Origin: DATGZX01 sp035296965
GTDB taxonomy: Bacteria > Planctomycetota > Planctomycetia > Gemmatales > Gemmataceae
Assembly (NCBI GenBank): GCA_035296965.1
Contig: DATGZX010000076.1
Location: 1-29,064, forward strand
DNA length: 29,064 nt
Reading direction: 5' to 3'
Shown here: positions 1 through 9,800 of the stretch, piece by piece
How positions within the stretch are numbered: position 1 is the stretch's first letter
Layout: the number at the start of each line of letters is the position of its first letter
The notes under the pieces: generated by a model
Databases searched by the model: none
Told to the model about the DNA's origin: nothing
The model's input: only the letters and a program-made list of their open reading frames with translations
Program-made: the position numbers and the translations under genes

Positions 1-82
1 ACTCTCGCCCCGTCGGCAAGATAAACGCCGACGATGGAAATGGCTTCAGAAAAAAGGCAGCCGCTGCCTCGCGAATACAAAA

Positions 83-125
83 GGAGTCTGGCAGAAAAGA
101 CTCCCGAACCCTGTTGTTTTTCCTT
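83..125 (+). terminator. Possible Rho-independent terminator of a gene left of the window
   Basis: A perfect 7-bp stem (GGAGTCT at 83-89 with AGACTCC at 98-104, 8-nt loop) is followed after 7 nt by a T-rich run (TGTTGTTTTT, about 112-121). The spacing between stem and T-run is longer than usual, so this is a candidate only. It would close whatever lies left of the window and separate it from the sigma factor gene. Confidence 0.35.
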
Positions 126-248
126 TTGCTTTCCTCTTCGCTGACGTATATCAACAGGCATTCAGTAAATTGAAAGAGATTGATGGAGATCATGCCATCC
201 GCCGATTAGCCCAGCAGGTTGGGCCCCCTAACGGCTCCAAGATTGTTG

Positions 249-815
249 ATGAGCAAGACGTCTATCAGCCTGTTGGAACGCCTTCGCCAGCCGTTCGAGC
301 CGGCAGCGTGGGAGCGTTTCGTTTCGTTGTACACTCCCCTGATATTCTCCTGGGGCCGCCGCGTCGGCTTGCAGGAGCCGGACGCCGCCGACTTGGTTCA
401 AGAGGTTTTTGTCACCCTGCTCCAGGTCTTGCCGACTTTCAGCTACGACCGCCACCGGAGCTTTCGCCGCTGGTTGCGGACCCTCACTCTCAACAAATGG
501 CGCAACGCACGCAAAAAATGGGAAAACAGAATCGTGAAAGGGCAGGCCGGCGGCCTGGAAGATGTCGCCGGGGAGAACGAGTTGGAGGCGCTATGGGAGG
601 CCGAGTACCAGCAGTTCCTGACCGGCCGGGCCTTGTGCATCATGCGGGCCGACTTTCAGGAAACGAGCTGGCGGGCCTGCTGGGAGATGGTGGTAGCTGG
701 CCGGTGCGCGGCGGACGTGGCTGCTGAACTGGGTTTGACAGTTGGCGCCGTCTATGCCGCCAAGTTCCGGGTGCTGGATCGCCTGCGCCGCGAGCTGGAC
801 GGGCTGCTGGATTGA
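249..815 (+). CDS. ECF-type RNA polymerase sigma factor (kinase-associated planctomycete type)
   Basis: This is a 188-residue sigma-70 family factor with only regions 2 and 4, the usual size for ECF sigmas. Region 2 is seen in the stretch WERFVSLYTPLIFSWGRR followed by DAADLVQEVFVTLL and the aromatic/basic FRRWLRTLTLNKWRN, which in the family contacts core polymerase and the -10 element. Region 4 is the C-terminal helix-turn-helix around DVAAELGLTVGAVYAAKFRVLDRLR, which would bind the -35 element. I chose the ATG at 249 because homology starts at MSKTSISLLERL; an in-frame ATG at 219 would add ten residues without family resemblance. The kinase gene follows 131 bp downstream on the same strand, matching the known planctomycete pairing of ECF sigmas with Ser/Thr kinases (ECF-STK groups). 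Its activity is probably controlled by that kinase. Family assignment is firm; target promoters are unknown. Confidence 0.93.
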   Translation: MSKTSISLLERLRQPFEPAAWERFVSLYTPLIFSWGRRVGLQEPDAADLVQEVFVTLLQVLPTFSYDRHRSFRRWLRTLTLNKWRNARKKWENRIVKGQAGGLEDVAGENELEALWEAEYQQFLTGRALCIMRADFQETSWRACWEMVVAGRCAADVAAELGLTVGAVYAAKFRVLDRLRRELDGLLD

Positions 816-946
816 ATGTCGCGATTTTCCCGTAAAGTTTTGCCGCCGCGCCTTGTAAGTATTGGTAGGGCGAAGGGCGGCTTGTGGCAAAAGCTGCCAG
901 CTTTTGCCGGAACCGGACTCTTTAAAAAACAGCAGAGTACGCAGCG

Positions 947-3586
947 ATGCCCCAAACCACGGCTTGCCCCGACCTGTCCCGGTACCAGCAGCTGCCCTCC
1001 GGCCAGATGGACGAAGGCGACCGCGATTCCCTGCTGGAGCACCTGGAACGTTGCAATGCTTGCGCTCAGAAACTCAACACGCTGGCCGAACCAGACACCC
1101 TGGTCGAAATGATCCGCAAGGCACAGGCACCGGGCGGCGTGGCCTCCGAGGGGATCATCGCCCGCCTGGTGGATCGTCTGAGCAAACTGCGCCCGGGCGA
1201 CGCATCTGCCGTGGACGAGAAGCCCGCGCCGCCGGGCGAATCCGCCCCTCTCCCCGTGCTGACGTTCGCCTGCCCGTCCTGCGCTAAGATCTTGAAAGTC
1301 AATGGCGAACTAGCTGGCGAGAAGAGCATGTGTCCCCACTGTAAGGAGGTCGTGCGCGTGCCGGGAGCTTCCGCAGCTGTCATGGAGCAAGGTCAGCATG
1401 CGGCACCGGCGGCTGCCATGTCGCCAGAGCCAGGAAGCCAGTCGGGAGCGTCGACCCTGGGCGGGGTGATGGTCCTTGGCGTGGGAACTCAATCGAGTTC
1501 GGACCAGCCCCAGCCAGCGGGTCACGAGACCAGGCTCCATTACGATTTCCTTGCTCCGCCACAAGCTCCCGACGAGCTGGGCCGGCTCGGTCCCTACCGT
1601 GTGCTCCAGGTGCTGCGGGCGGGAGGTATGGGCGTCGTGTTCCGTGCCGAAGACCCGCATTTGCAACGTTTCGTCGCCCTCAAGGCCATGCTGCCCGGCC
1701 TGGCCGCCAGCGCCTCGGCCAAGCAGCGTTTCTTGCGCGAGGCGCGTGCGGCGGCGGCGATCAAGCACGATCATATCGTGACCATCCACCAGGTGGGCGA
1801 GGACCGCGGCGCCCCCTTCCTGGCCATGGAGTTCCTTGAGGGCGAGTCCCTGGACGAACGTCTTAAACGAGAGAGCAAGCTGCCCCTGGCGGAGGTGCTG
1901 CGCATCGGCCGGGAAATGGCTGAAGGGCTGGCGGCCGCCCACGAACGCGGCCTGATTCACCGGGACATCAAACCGGCCAACATCTGGCTGGAGGGCGAAA
2001 AAGGCCGTGTAAAGATCCTCGATTTCGGCCTAGCGCGCGCGGTCGGGCAGGAAAACCAGCTCACCCAACAGGGAGCGATCATCGGCACGCCGGCCTACAT
2101 GGCGCCTGAGCAGGCCCAGGGCAAGAGCCTCGATCAACGCTGCGACCTGTTCAGCCTCGGCTGTGTGCTCTACCAGCTCGCCACCAGCGAGCCACCGTTC
2201 CGGGGGACGGACATGATCAGCACGCTGATGGCGGCGGCCATCGAGAATCCGCGGCCCCCGCACCACCTGGATGCCACGCTGCCTCCTTCGCTGTCGGAGC
2301 TGATAATGGGCCTGCTGGCCAAGGAGCCCGGGGACCGTCCTCCATCGGCGCAAGCGGTGGCCGAAACCCTGGATCGAATTTCTCGCGAACTGGCTGCCGG
2401 GCCGGCTTCGGTGGAAACCAAAGCTGGTACCCCTCAGCGGGCGACGAATGCCCAGCCCGCCGGCCGCGGTCGCCGCAACTGGCGAATCGCCATCGCCATG
2501 GCTGCGGCGCTGGCGCTCTTGTCCCCGCTCAGCTACTGGCTCGGCCTCCTTATCATCCGCGTGACAACGGACAAGGGCACGCTGGTCATCGAATCCGAGG
2601 ATCCGACTGTCGCAGTGAAGATCACAGAAAAGGGCGGGGCAACCGTGAGGTACGGCGTGGATGGCACAGAGATACGACTGAAGCCCGGTCAGTACGGGAT
2701 CGAACTTATTGACGCAAAAGACGGCCTGAAACTATCCGCGAACGATTTCACGATCACCAGCGGCGGCAGACTGCCGATCCAGGTTCGCTGGGAAAAGAAA
2801 GACTACACGGTCCCTAAACAGACAATGCTTTCGCCGACGTTCAAGAACAGCCTGGGCATGGAGTTCGTCCTGGTACCCAAGGGCAAGTCCTGGCTGGGCG
2901 GCGGCGCCAGCAAGGCGGGGGACAAGGAGGTGGAGGTCCGTGAAGACTTCTACCTCGGCAAGTACGAGGTAACCCAGGAGGAATGGCAGAAGATCACCGG
3001 GGCCAATCCCAGCCACTTTTCACGACAAGGGCCTTACAAAGACGCCGTGAAGGAGATGCCCGACGCGGACCTGAAGCGCTTCCCGGTCGAGGGAATCTCG
3101 TGGGACGACACTCAGTCGTTCGTGGAGTCGCTGAACGCCCGCGTGAAGGAAACGGGCTGGGTGTACCGCCTGCCGAAGCAAGCCGAGTGGGAGTATGCCT
3201 GCCGGGGCGGGCCGCTTGCCGACAGGTTCGAAAGCGCATTCGATTTTTACTGTGAAAAGCCGACCAATCAGTTGCTACCGAACCAAGCCAACATTCTGGG
3301 GAAGGGTCGGACATGCAAGGTGGGCAGCTACAAGCCGAATCGGCTGGGTTTGCACGACATGCACGGCAATGTGTGGGAGTGGTGCGACGACCTATTTGAC
3401 CCGAAGGATCCGGCGACGGCGTCGCTGCGGGCGATCCGGGGCGGCTGCTGGGTCGACGAATCCGAGAACTGTCAGGCGGCGGTCCGCCACGCAACCGCGC
3501 CGTCGGTCCGGAGCCACTTTTTCGGCGTGCGCATTGCCCGAGTTCCCGCCGGCAAGGAGACTGTCAAGGTTCCACCGGAGGAATAG
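947..3586 (+). CDS. Membrane Ser/Thr protein kinase with anti-sigma zinc motif, zinc ribbon and C-terminal FGE/SUMF1 domain
   Basis: This 879-residue protein is a modular sensor kinase. Residues 32-39 contain HLERCNAC, an exact HX3CX2C zinc-binding anti-sigma (ZAS) pattern. Residues about 109-135 form a zinc ribbon with two CXXC pairs (CPSC and CPHC). The Hanks-type kinase domain spans about 215-475: glycine loop RAGGMG near 224-229, ATP-binding Lys246, catalytic HRD with Asp340, DFG at 359-361 and GTPAYMAPEQ activation segment; all key residues are present. One hydrophobic segment lies near 511-540. The rest should be extracytoplasmic and carries an FGE-sulfatase/SUMF1-like fold from about 633 onward (NSLGMEFVLVP, EVTQEEW, RLPKQAEWEYACRGG, GNVWEWCDD, RAIRGGCW). 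In this context the FGE fold is probably a ligand or sensing module, not a sulfatase activator. The gene lies downstream of the ECF sigma gene, its likely partner. Expected substrate: the sigma factor or proteins controlling envelope genes; not demonstrable here. Confidence 0.93.
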   Translation: MPQTTACPDLSRYQQLPSGQMDEGDRDSLLEHLERCNACAQKLNTLAEPDTLVEMIRKAQAPGGVASEGIIARLVDRLSKLRPGDASAVDEKPAPPGESAPLPVLTFACPSCAKILKVNGELAGEKSMCPHCKEVVRVPGASAAVMEQGQHAAPAAAMSPEPGSQSGASTLGGVMVLGVGTQSSSDQPQPAGHETRLHYDFLAPPQAPDELGRLGPYRVLQVLRAGGMGVVFRAEDPHLQRFVALKAMLPGLAASASAKQRFLREARAAAAIKHDHIVTIHQVGEDRGAPFLAMEFLEGESLDERLKRESKLPLAEVLRIGREMAEGLAAAHERGLIHRDIKPANIWLEGEKGRVKILDFGLARAVGQENQLTQQGAIIGTPAYMAPEQAQGKSLDQRCDLFSLGCVLYQLATSEPPFRGTDMISTLMAAAIENPRPPHHLDATLPPSLSELIMGLLAKEPGDRPPSAQAVAETLDRISRELAAGPASVETKAGTPQRATNAQPAGRGRRNWRIAIAMAAALALLSPLSYWLGLLIIRVTTDKGTLVIESEDPTVAVKITEKGGATVRYGVDGTEIRLKPGQYGIELIDAKDGLKLSANDFTITSGGRLPIQVRWEKKDYTVPKQTMLSPTFKNSLGMEFVLVPKGKSWLGGGASKAGDKEVEVREDFYLGKYEVTQEEWQKITGANPSHFSRQGPYKDAVKEMPDADLKRFPVEGISWDDTQSFVESLNARVKETGWVYRLPKQAEWEYACRGGPLADRFESAFDFYCEKPTNQLLPNQANILGKGRTCKVGSYKPNRLGLHDMHGNVWEWCDDLFDPKDPATASLRAIRGGCWVDESENCQAAVRHATAPSVRSHFFGVRIARVPAGKETVKVPPEE

Positions 3587-3702
3587 AAACCTGCGGTCCC
3601 CGCGCTGCCTGCGGCGGTTGGCAAGGGGCCGGTAGATGCCGCCTGGGTCGGGATCTCGCGAACGCCGCCACGCAGCGCGGTCCATCGATGCTTGCCAGGG
3701 CT

Positions 3703-3728
3703 GACACTGTTACCCCCAAAACAGTGTC
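3703..3728. other. Perfect 9-bp inverted repeat between kinase and giant-protein genes
   Basis: GACACTGTT (3703-3711) is followed by an 8-nt spacer ACCCCCAA and its exact reverse complement AACAGTGTC (3720-3728). No T-run follows, so it is a poor Rho-independent terminator. It lies 117 bp past the kinase stop and about 100 bp before the start of the giant protein gene, so it could be an operator or an RNA hairpin in the leader of that gene. Confidence 0.5.
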
Positions 3729-3826
3729 GAATGACATGACTCGCGATTGAATCACTAGTTTTCCGGTTCCGAGAAGTACGCGGTGCTCAGGCTTACATTC
3801 TTTTTTCTTTCCCACGAGAGTCCCCT

Positions 3827-6800
3827 ATGTTTCGCCGCAAGAGTTTACCGCGCAAACCCGCTTGCTCGTTCCGCAGACTTTTTCTTGAAGAGCTGGAAAA
3901 TCGAGTTGTTCCGGCGCAGATTCTTTGGAACGGTAACGGCAACGATCTCAGCTGGGTAGACGCTAAAAACTGGAATACCGGCACCGTCCCGACCAGCGCG
4001 GATGACGTAACTATCAACGTTCCGGTCACCGGGGCGATCAATATCAGCGCCGCCGCCTTTGCCGATTCCATTAACGACCAGACAGCGGGCCTGACGATTG
4101 CGCTAGGCGCATCCCTATCTGTTGCGGGGTCTCCGACTACCACCTTCGCACACAACGTGACGGTATCAGCGCAAGGCACACTGGCAATTGGGTCTGGAAC
4201 CAGCGTCGTGATCAATACGGGAGTGACATTGACCGACAGCGGCACCGTGACCTTCACCAGTGGCGACTCGGTGGATCTTGCAGGGTACTTCTCCACACAG
4301 CAGATCGTGGTCGCCAGCGGCGGGTTACTCACCGTCGCCAACACCACCTTTACGGCCTCCGGCAACAGCAACACAGGCATCATCACGGTCAACAGCGGCG
4401 GCCACCTCGAGGCAAGCGGCACCACCTTCGACTCCTCCCTCAACCAGGTCTACCTGGATAACAACAGCATCCTCAACGCAGGCGACCTCACCGGCAACAG
4501 TTTCAACTGTCCCCTCTGGCTGCCCGAGGGTGAGGTGCAATACCTCTCCGGCACCAATAGCAACAACCAGCAGTTCCAAAACATCGACATCCTGGCAGGC
4601 AACGTGCCGGCCGGCCAAACGATAGCCCTGAACGCCATTGGCGCCTCGACCGCTAATTTGACTTACGTGTTCCCAGGAGCCTTCACCGTGGGCTCGGGGG
4701 CGACGCTCAAGGTGGCCGCCAACCTCCCGGTAGTGATCGACCCAGGGATAACGCTGACCGACGATGGGACCTTGACCTTCGCCAGTGGTGACTCGGTCGA
4801 CTTTGCAGGGTACTTCTCCACACAGCAGATCGCGGTGGGTGGCGGCGGCCTGCTCACCGCCACCAACTCCACCTTCACGGCCTCTGGCAATAGCAACACA
4901 GGCCTCATCACCGTCAACGGCGGTGGCCACCTCAAGGCGAGCGGTAGTACCTTCGCCTCCTCCCTCAACCAAGTCTACCTGGATAACAGCAGCATCCTCA
5001 ATGCGGGCGACCTCTCCGGCAACAGTTTCAACTGCGCACTCTACTTGCCCGAGAACGAGGTGCAGTTCCTCTCCGGCACCGGCAGCAACAATGTCCAGTT
5101 CGCAGCCATCTTCATCCTGGGCGGCACTGTGCCGGAGGGACAAACGCTGGCGTTAAACGCCATTGGCACCTCGACCTCCAACTTAACTTACGTATTCGCC
5201 GGCAATCTTACGGTGGCTTCCAATTCGGTCGTCAACGTGGCTGCCGACCTCCCTGTGGTGATCAACCCTGGGGTGACGCTGACCGCCAGTGGGACTGTGA
5301 CCTTCGGCAGTGGCGACTCGGTCAACCTTGCGGGGTACTTCTCCACACAGCAGATCGTGGTTGGCAGCGGCGGCCTGCTCACCATTGCCAACACCACCTT
5401 TACGGCCTCCGGCAACAGCAACACAGGCATCATCACGGTCAACAGCGGCGGCCACCTCGAAGCGAGCGGCAGCACCTTCAACTCTTCCCTCAACCAGGTC
5501 TACCTGGATAACAACAGTATCCTCAATGCGGGCGACCTCACGGGCAACAGTTTCAACTGTGCGCTCTGGCTGCCCGAGAGTGAGGTACAATACCTTTCCG
5601 GAACCGGCAGCAACAACGTGCAGTTCGCAGCGATCTTCATCCTGGCAGGCACCGAGCCAAAAGGACAGACGCTGGCACTCAACAGCATCGGCACCTCAAC
5701 AGAGAATTTATCTTACGCGTTCGCCGGCGACTACACGGTGGCAGCGGGAGCCACGCTCAACATAGCCGCCAACCTTCCCGTGGTGCTCAATCCGGGCGTG
5801 ACGCTGGAAATCGACGGCATTGGGAGTTTCGCGAGTGGTGACTCGTTTAACCTTGCGGGTTACTTCTCCACGCAGCAGATCGTCGTAGGCGGCAGCGGCT
5901 CGCTCACCGTCGCCGACTCGACCTTCTCGGTCTCCGGCAACAGCAGTAGCGGCTCGATCACGGTCAACGGTCCTGGCAGCTTGCAGACAAGCGGCGTGAC
6001 CACGATGGCCTTGCCGGTCACCGATAGCGGGACGTTGACGGTGCAATCCGGCACCCTAATCCTGACCTCGTCGTTGACAAATGACGGCATCCTGACCATC
6101 GCTGCGGGCAGCACGGTTACGGTCAGTGGCAATTACTCGCAATCGTCCCTCGCCACTCTCAATGTCCAAGTTGGCGGAAGCCCTTCGAGCGGCGAGTTCA
6201 GCCAACTCATGGGCAACGGCAGCAGCACTGCGACCATCGGCGGCCCGCTCAATATTGCACTTGTGAATGGTTTTGAACCTGCTGACGGAGCTGACTACCC
6301 GATCCTGACGTTCAGTGCCGTAAACGGCCTGTTCACATTCAATCCGAATTCTAATGTGAACTCCGCTGGGCAGCCTTTGTTTACAGTGGCCTACAACTCC
6401 ACCAGCGTCCTGTTGCAGACGCACCAGGTTCCCACCTTCGAGATAACTGTTCCTGCCAGCGTCACAGCGGGGACTCCCTTCGCCTTGACGCTGACCGCCG
6501 TAGATGGAACCAACAACACGCAGACCCACTACACTGGCACGGTGCAATTCACCAGTTCCGACGCCAGCCACACCTTGCCCGCCAATTATACATTCACCTC
6601 CGCCGATCAGGGCGTGCACACGTTCACGGGGCTAATCTTGCGCACTGCTGGAACTCAGTCGATCGGCGCCACCGATACAGTGAATGGCTTCACGACTGGA
6701 GCCGTTTCCCTGACCGTGAATCCGGCTGCCGCCAGCGTCTTGCTGGTGACCGGCTTCACGTCCACGACGATTGCGGGCGCACCAGGCACGTTTACCGTCA

Positions 6801-9800
6801 CCGCCAAAGACCCCTACAACAACAAGGCGACGGGTTACACAGGCACCGTGCACTTCACGAGCAGCGACGGCCAGGCAGCGCGACCGGGGAATTACACGTT
6901 CACCTCCGGCGACAACGGCGTGCACACGTTCAGCGCGGCTTTGAAGACTGTTGGAGTGCAGTCGATCTCAGCAACAGACACAGCGACGGCCACGATTACA
7001 GGCAGTCAAGCGGGCATTGTCGTGACTCCGGCCGCCGCGAGCACCTTCGTTGTGGCAGGCTTCACCTCTCCCGTGACAGCCGGCACGCCGGGCACGTTCA
7101 CGGTCACCGCCAGGGACCCGTACAACAATACGGCAACGGGATACTTGGGTACGGTGCGCTTCACGAGCAGCGACGGCCAGGCAGCGCGGCCGGGGAATTA
7201 CACGTTCACCTCCGGCGACAACGGCGTGCACACGTTCAGCGCGATCTTGAAGACAGCCGGCGCGCAATCGCTGACGGCGACTGATACGGTGACAGGCAGC
7301 ATCACCGGCAGCCAGACCGGCATCATGGTGAGCCCAGCGGGAGCGAGCATTTTAGTGGTCAGTGGTTTTCCTTCTCCGACAGCGGCTGGTACTTCTGCCA
7401 ATTTCACGATCACTGCCAAGGACCCGTACCAGAACATCGCGACTGGTTATACCGGCACGGTGACCTTCGGTAGCAGCGATCCCCAGGCCGCGCCGCTCGC
7501 CAATTACACCTTCACGCAGGGCGACGGCGGTGTGCACACATTTGCCGCGACCTTGAAGACTGCCGGGACGCAGTCGATCACAGCAACGGATACAACCACC
7601 GCCACTGTCACCGGCAGCCAATCAGGCATCATGGTGAACCCGGCCGCCGCGAGCACGTTCGTTGTGACAGGTTTCACCTCTCCCGTGGGAGCCGGCACGC
7701 CCGCCACGTTCGTGGTCACCGCCAAGGACCCGTACAGCAACACGGCAACGGGCTATGTAGGCACGGTGCATTTTTCCAGCAGCGATGGTCAGGCAGCGCG
7801 GCCGGGGAATTACACGTTCACTTCCGGCGACGCCGGCGTGCACACGTTCAGCGCGATCTTGAAGACTGCCGGCACGCAGTCGATCACAGCAACGGATACA
7901 ACCACCGCCGCTATCACCGGCAGCCAATCAGGCATCATGGTGAACCCGGGCGCAGTGAGCAGATTCGTCGTGACAGGCTTCACGTCTCCAGCGAGTGCCG
8001 GCACGCCGGGCACATTCACGGTCACCGCCAAGGACCCGTACAGCAACACGGCAACGGGATACCTAGGCACGGTGCGCTTTACGAGCAGCGACGGCCAGGC
8101 AGCGCGGCCGGGGAATTACACGTTCACCTCCGGCGACAACGGCGTGCACACGTTCCGCGCGATCTTGAAGACAGCCGGCTCGCAGTCGCTGACCGCGACT
8201 GACACTGTGATAGGCAGCATCGCCGGCAGCCAGTCCGGCATCATGGTGAGCCCGGCTGCAGCGAGCATTCTTGTGGTCAGTGGTTTTCCCTCTCCCGCTG
8301 CGGCGGGTACTTCCGCTAATTTCACGGTCACTGCCGATGACCCGTACAAGAACATCGCCACTGGCTATACCGGCACGGTGACCTTCAGCAGCAGCGACCC
8401 GCAGGCCAAGCTGCCGGCGAATGCGGCATTGACCAACGGCACCGGTTCCTTCAGCGCCGCGTTCAACGCGGCGGGTACGGAGTCGCTTACGGCCGCGGAC
8501 ACTGTCACGAGCACCATTACAGGCTCGGAATCAGGAATTGTGATCTATTCTCCCACGGTCGTCACGAGCCTGCTCGTGACCGGCTTCTCTTCTCCTGTGA
8601 CCGCTGGCACACAGGGCAGCATAACCGTGACTGCGGAGAACCTTGGCGGTCAACCCGTCACAGGTTACTTGGGCACCGTGCAGTTCAATAGCAGCGACGC
8701 TCAGGCAACGAACCTGGCCAACTACGCCTTTACGAGCAGCGACAACGGCACCCACACGTTCAGTGTGACGCTGAAGACCGCGGGAACGCAATCGATCGCA
8801 GCTACGGACACGGCGACGAGCACGATCATGGGTAGTCAATCGGGGATCACGGTAAACCCGGCTGCGCCATTTGCGTTTGTCGTGAATGGCTTCACTTCGC
8901 CCGTGACAGCAGGCACGTCGCGCATGATTACGGTGACGGCCAAGGATGCCTACAACAACACGGCGACCGGCTACGTCGGGACAATGTATTTGACGAGCAG
9001 CGACGGTGAGGCGGCGCTGCCGGGGAATTACACGTTTACGCTTGGCGACAGTGGCGCGCGTACGTTCAGCGTGGCGCTGAAGACCGCGGGGACGCAGTCG
9101 ATCACAGCAACGGACACGGCGACGGGCACGATTACCGGTGGCCAATCTGGAATCACGGTTAATCCGGCCGCACCAAGTGGTTTGCTGTTGAGTGGCTTCC
9201 CGTCGCCGGTGACCGCAGGCACGCAGGGGACGTTCACTGTCACTGTGAAGGACGCCTACAACAACACGCTGACGGGGTACCTGGGCACGATACATTTCGC
9301 GAGCAGCGATGGCGACGCGGCGCTGCCCGGAAACTATACGTTCACGTCTGGCGACAGTGGCGTGCACACGTTCAGCGCGACGCTGAAGAGAGCCGGATCG
9401 CAGGCGATCGTAGCATCGGAGGTGGTGACGGACAGCATCGCGGGCAGCCAGTCGGGCATCACTGTGACAGCCGGTCTGCCCACGCAAATCACGGTAGTTT
9501 CCGGTAGCGGCCAGAGCACGGCGTTTGGCACGAGCTTTGTACAACCCGTCGTCGGCTGGGTTACGGACTCCTTCGGCAATGGAGTCCCGGGCGTGGTGGT
9601 CACCTTCACGACCCCGACCACTGGCCCGAGCGGCGATCTTGCGAGCGCGACCGCAACCACGAGCGCGAACGGCCTAGTGAGCCAGACTGTGACGGCGAAC
9701 GGCATTGCAGGCAGCTACCAGATCACGGCCTCGGTCGCCGGCGTTGCCAAGGCGGCGGCTTTTCAGCTTACCAATCTCCCCGCGACGATTAGCGGCACGG

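Noticed and set aside
2843..3586. Formylglycine-generating enzyme activity of the kinase C-terminal domain
   Set aside because: The fold matches but it is an appended domain of a membrane kinase; no sulfatase is nearby, so a sensing role is more likely.
8531..9544. A 337-residue open frame on the minus strand inside the giant gene, with several similar ones at 4325-5143, 6056-6619 and others
   Set aside because: They mirror the repeats of the + strand gene, recur with the same period, lack ribosome binding sites and are very rich in Arg/Ala; they are antisense shadows of a biased repeat sequence.
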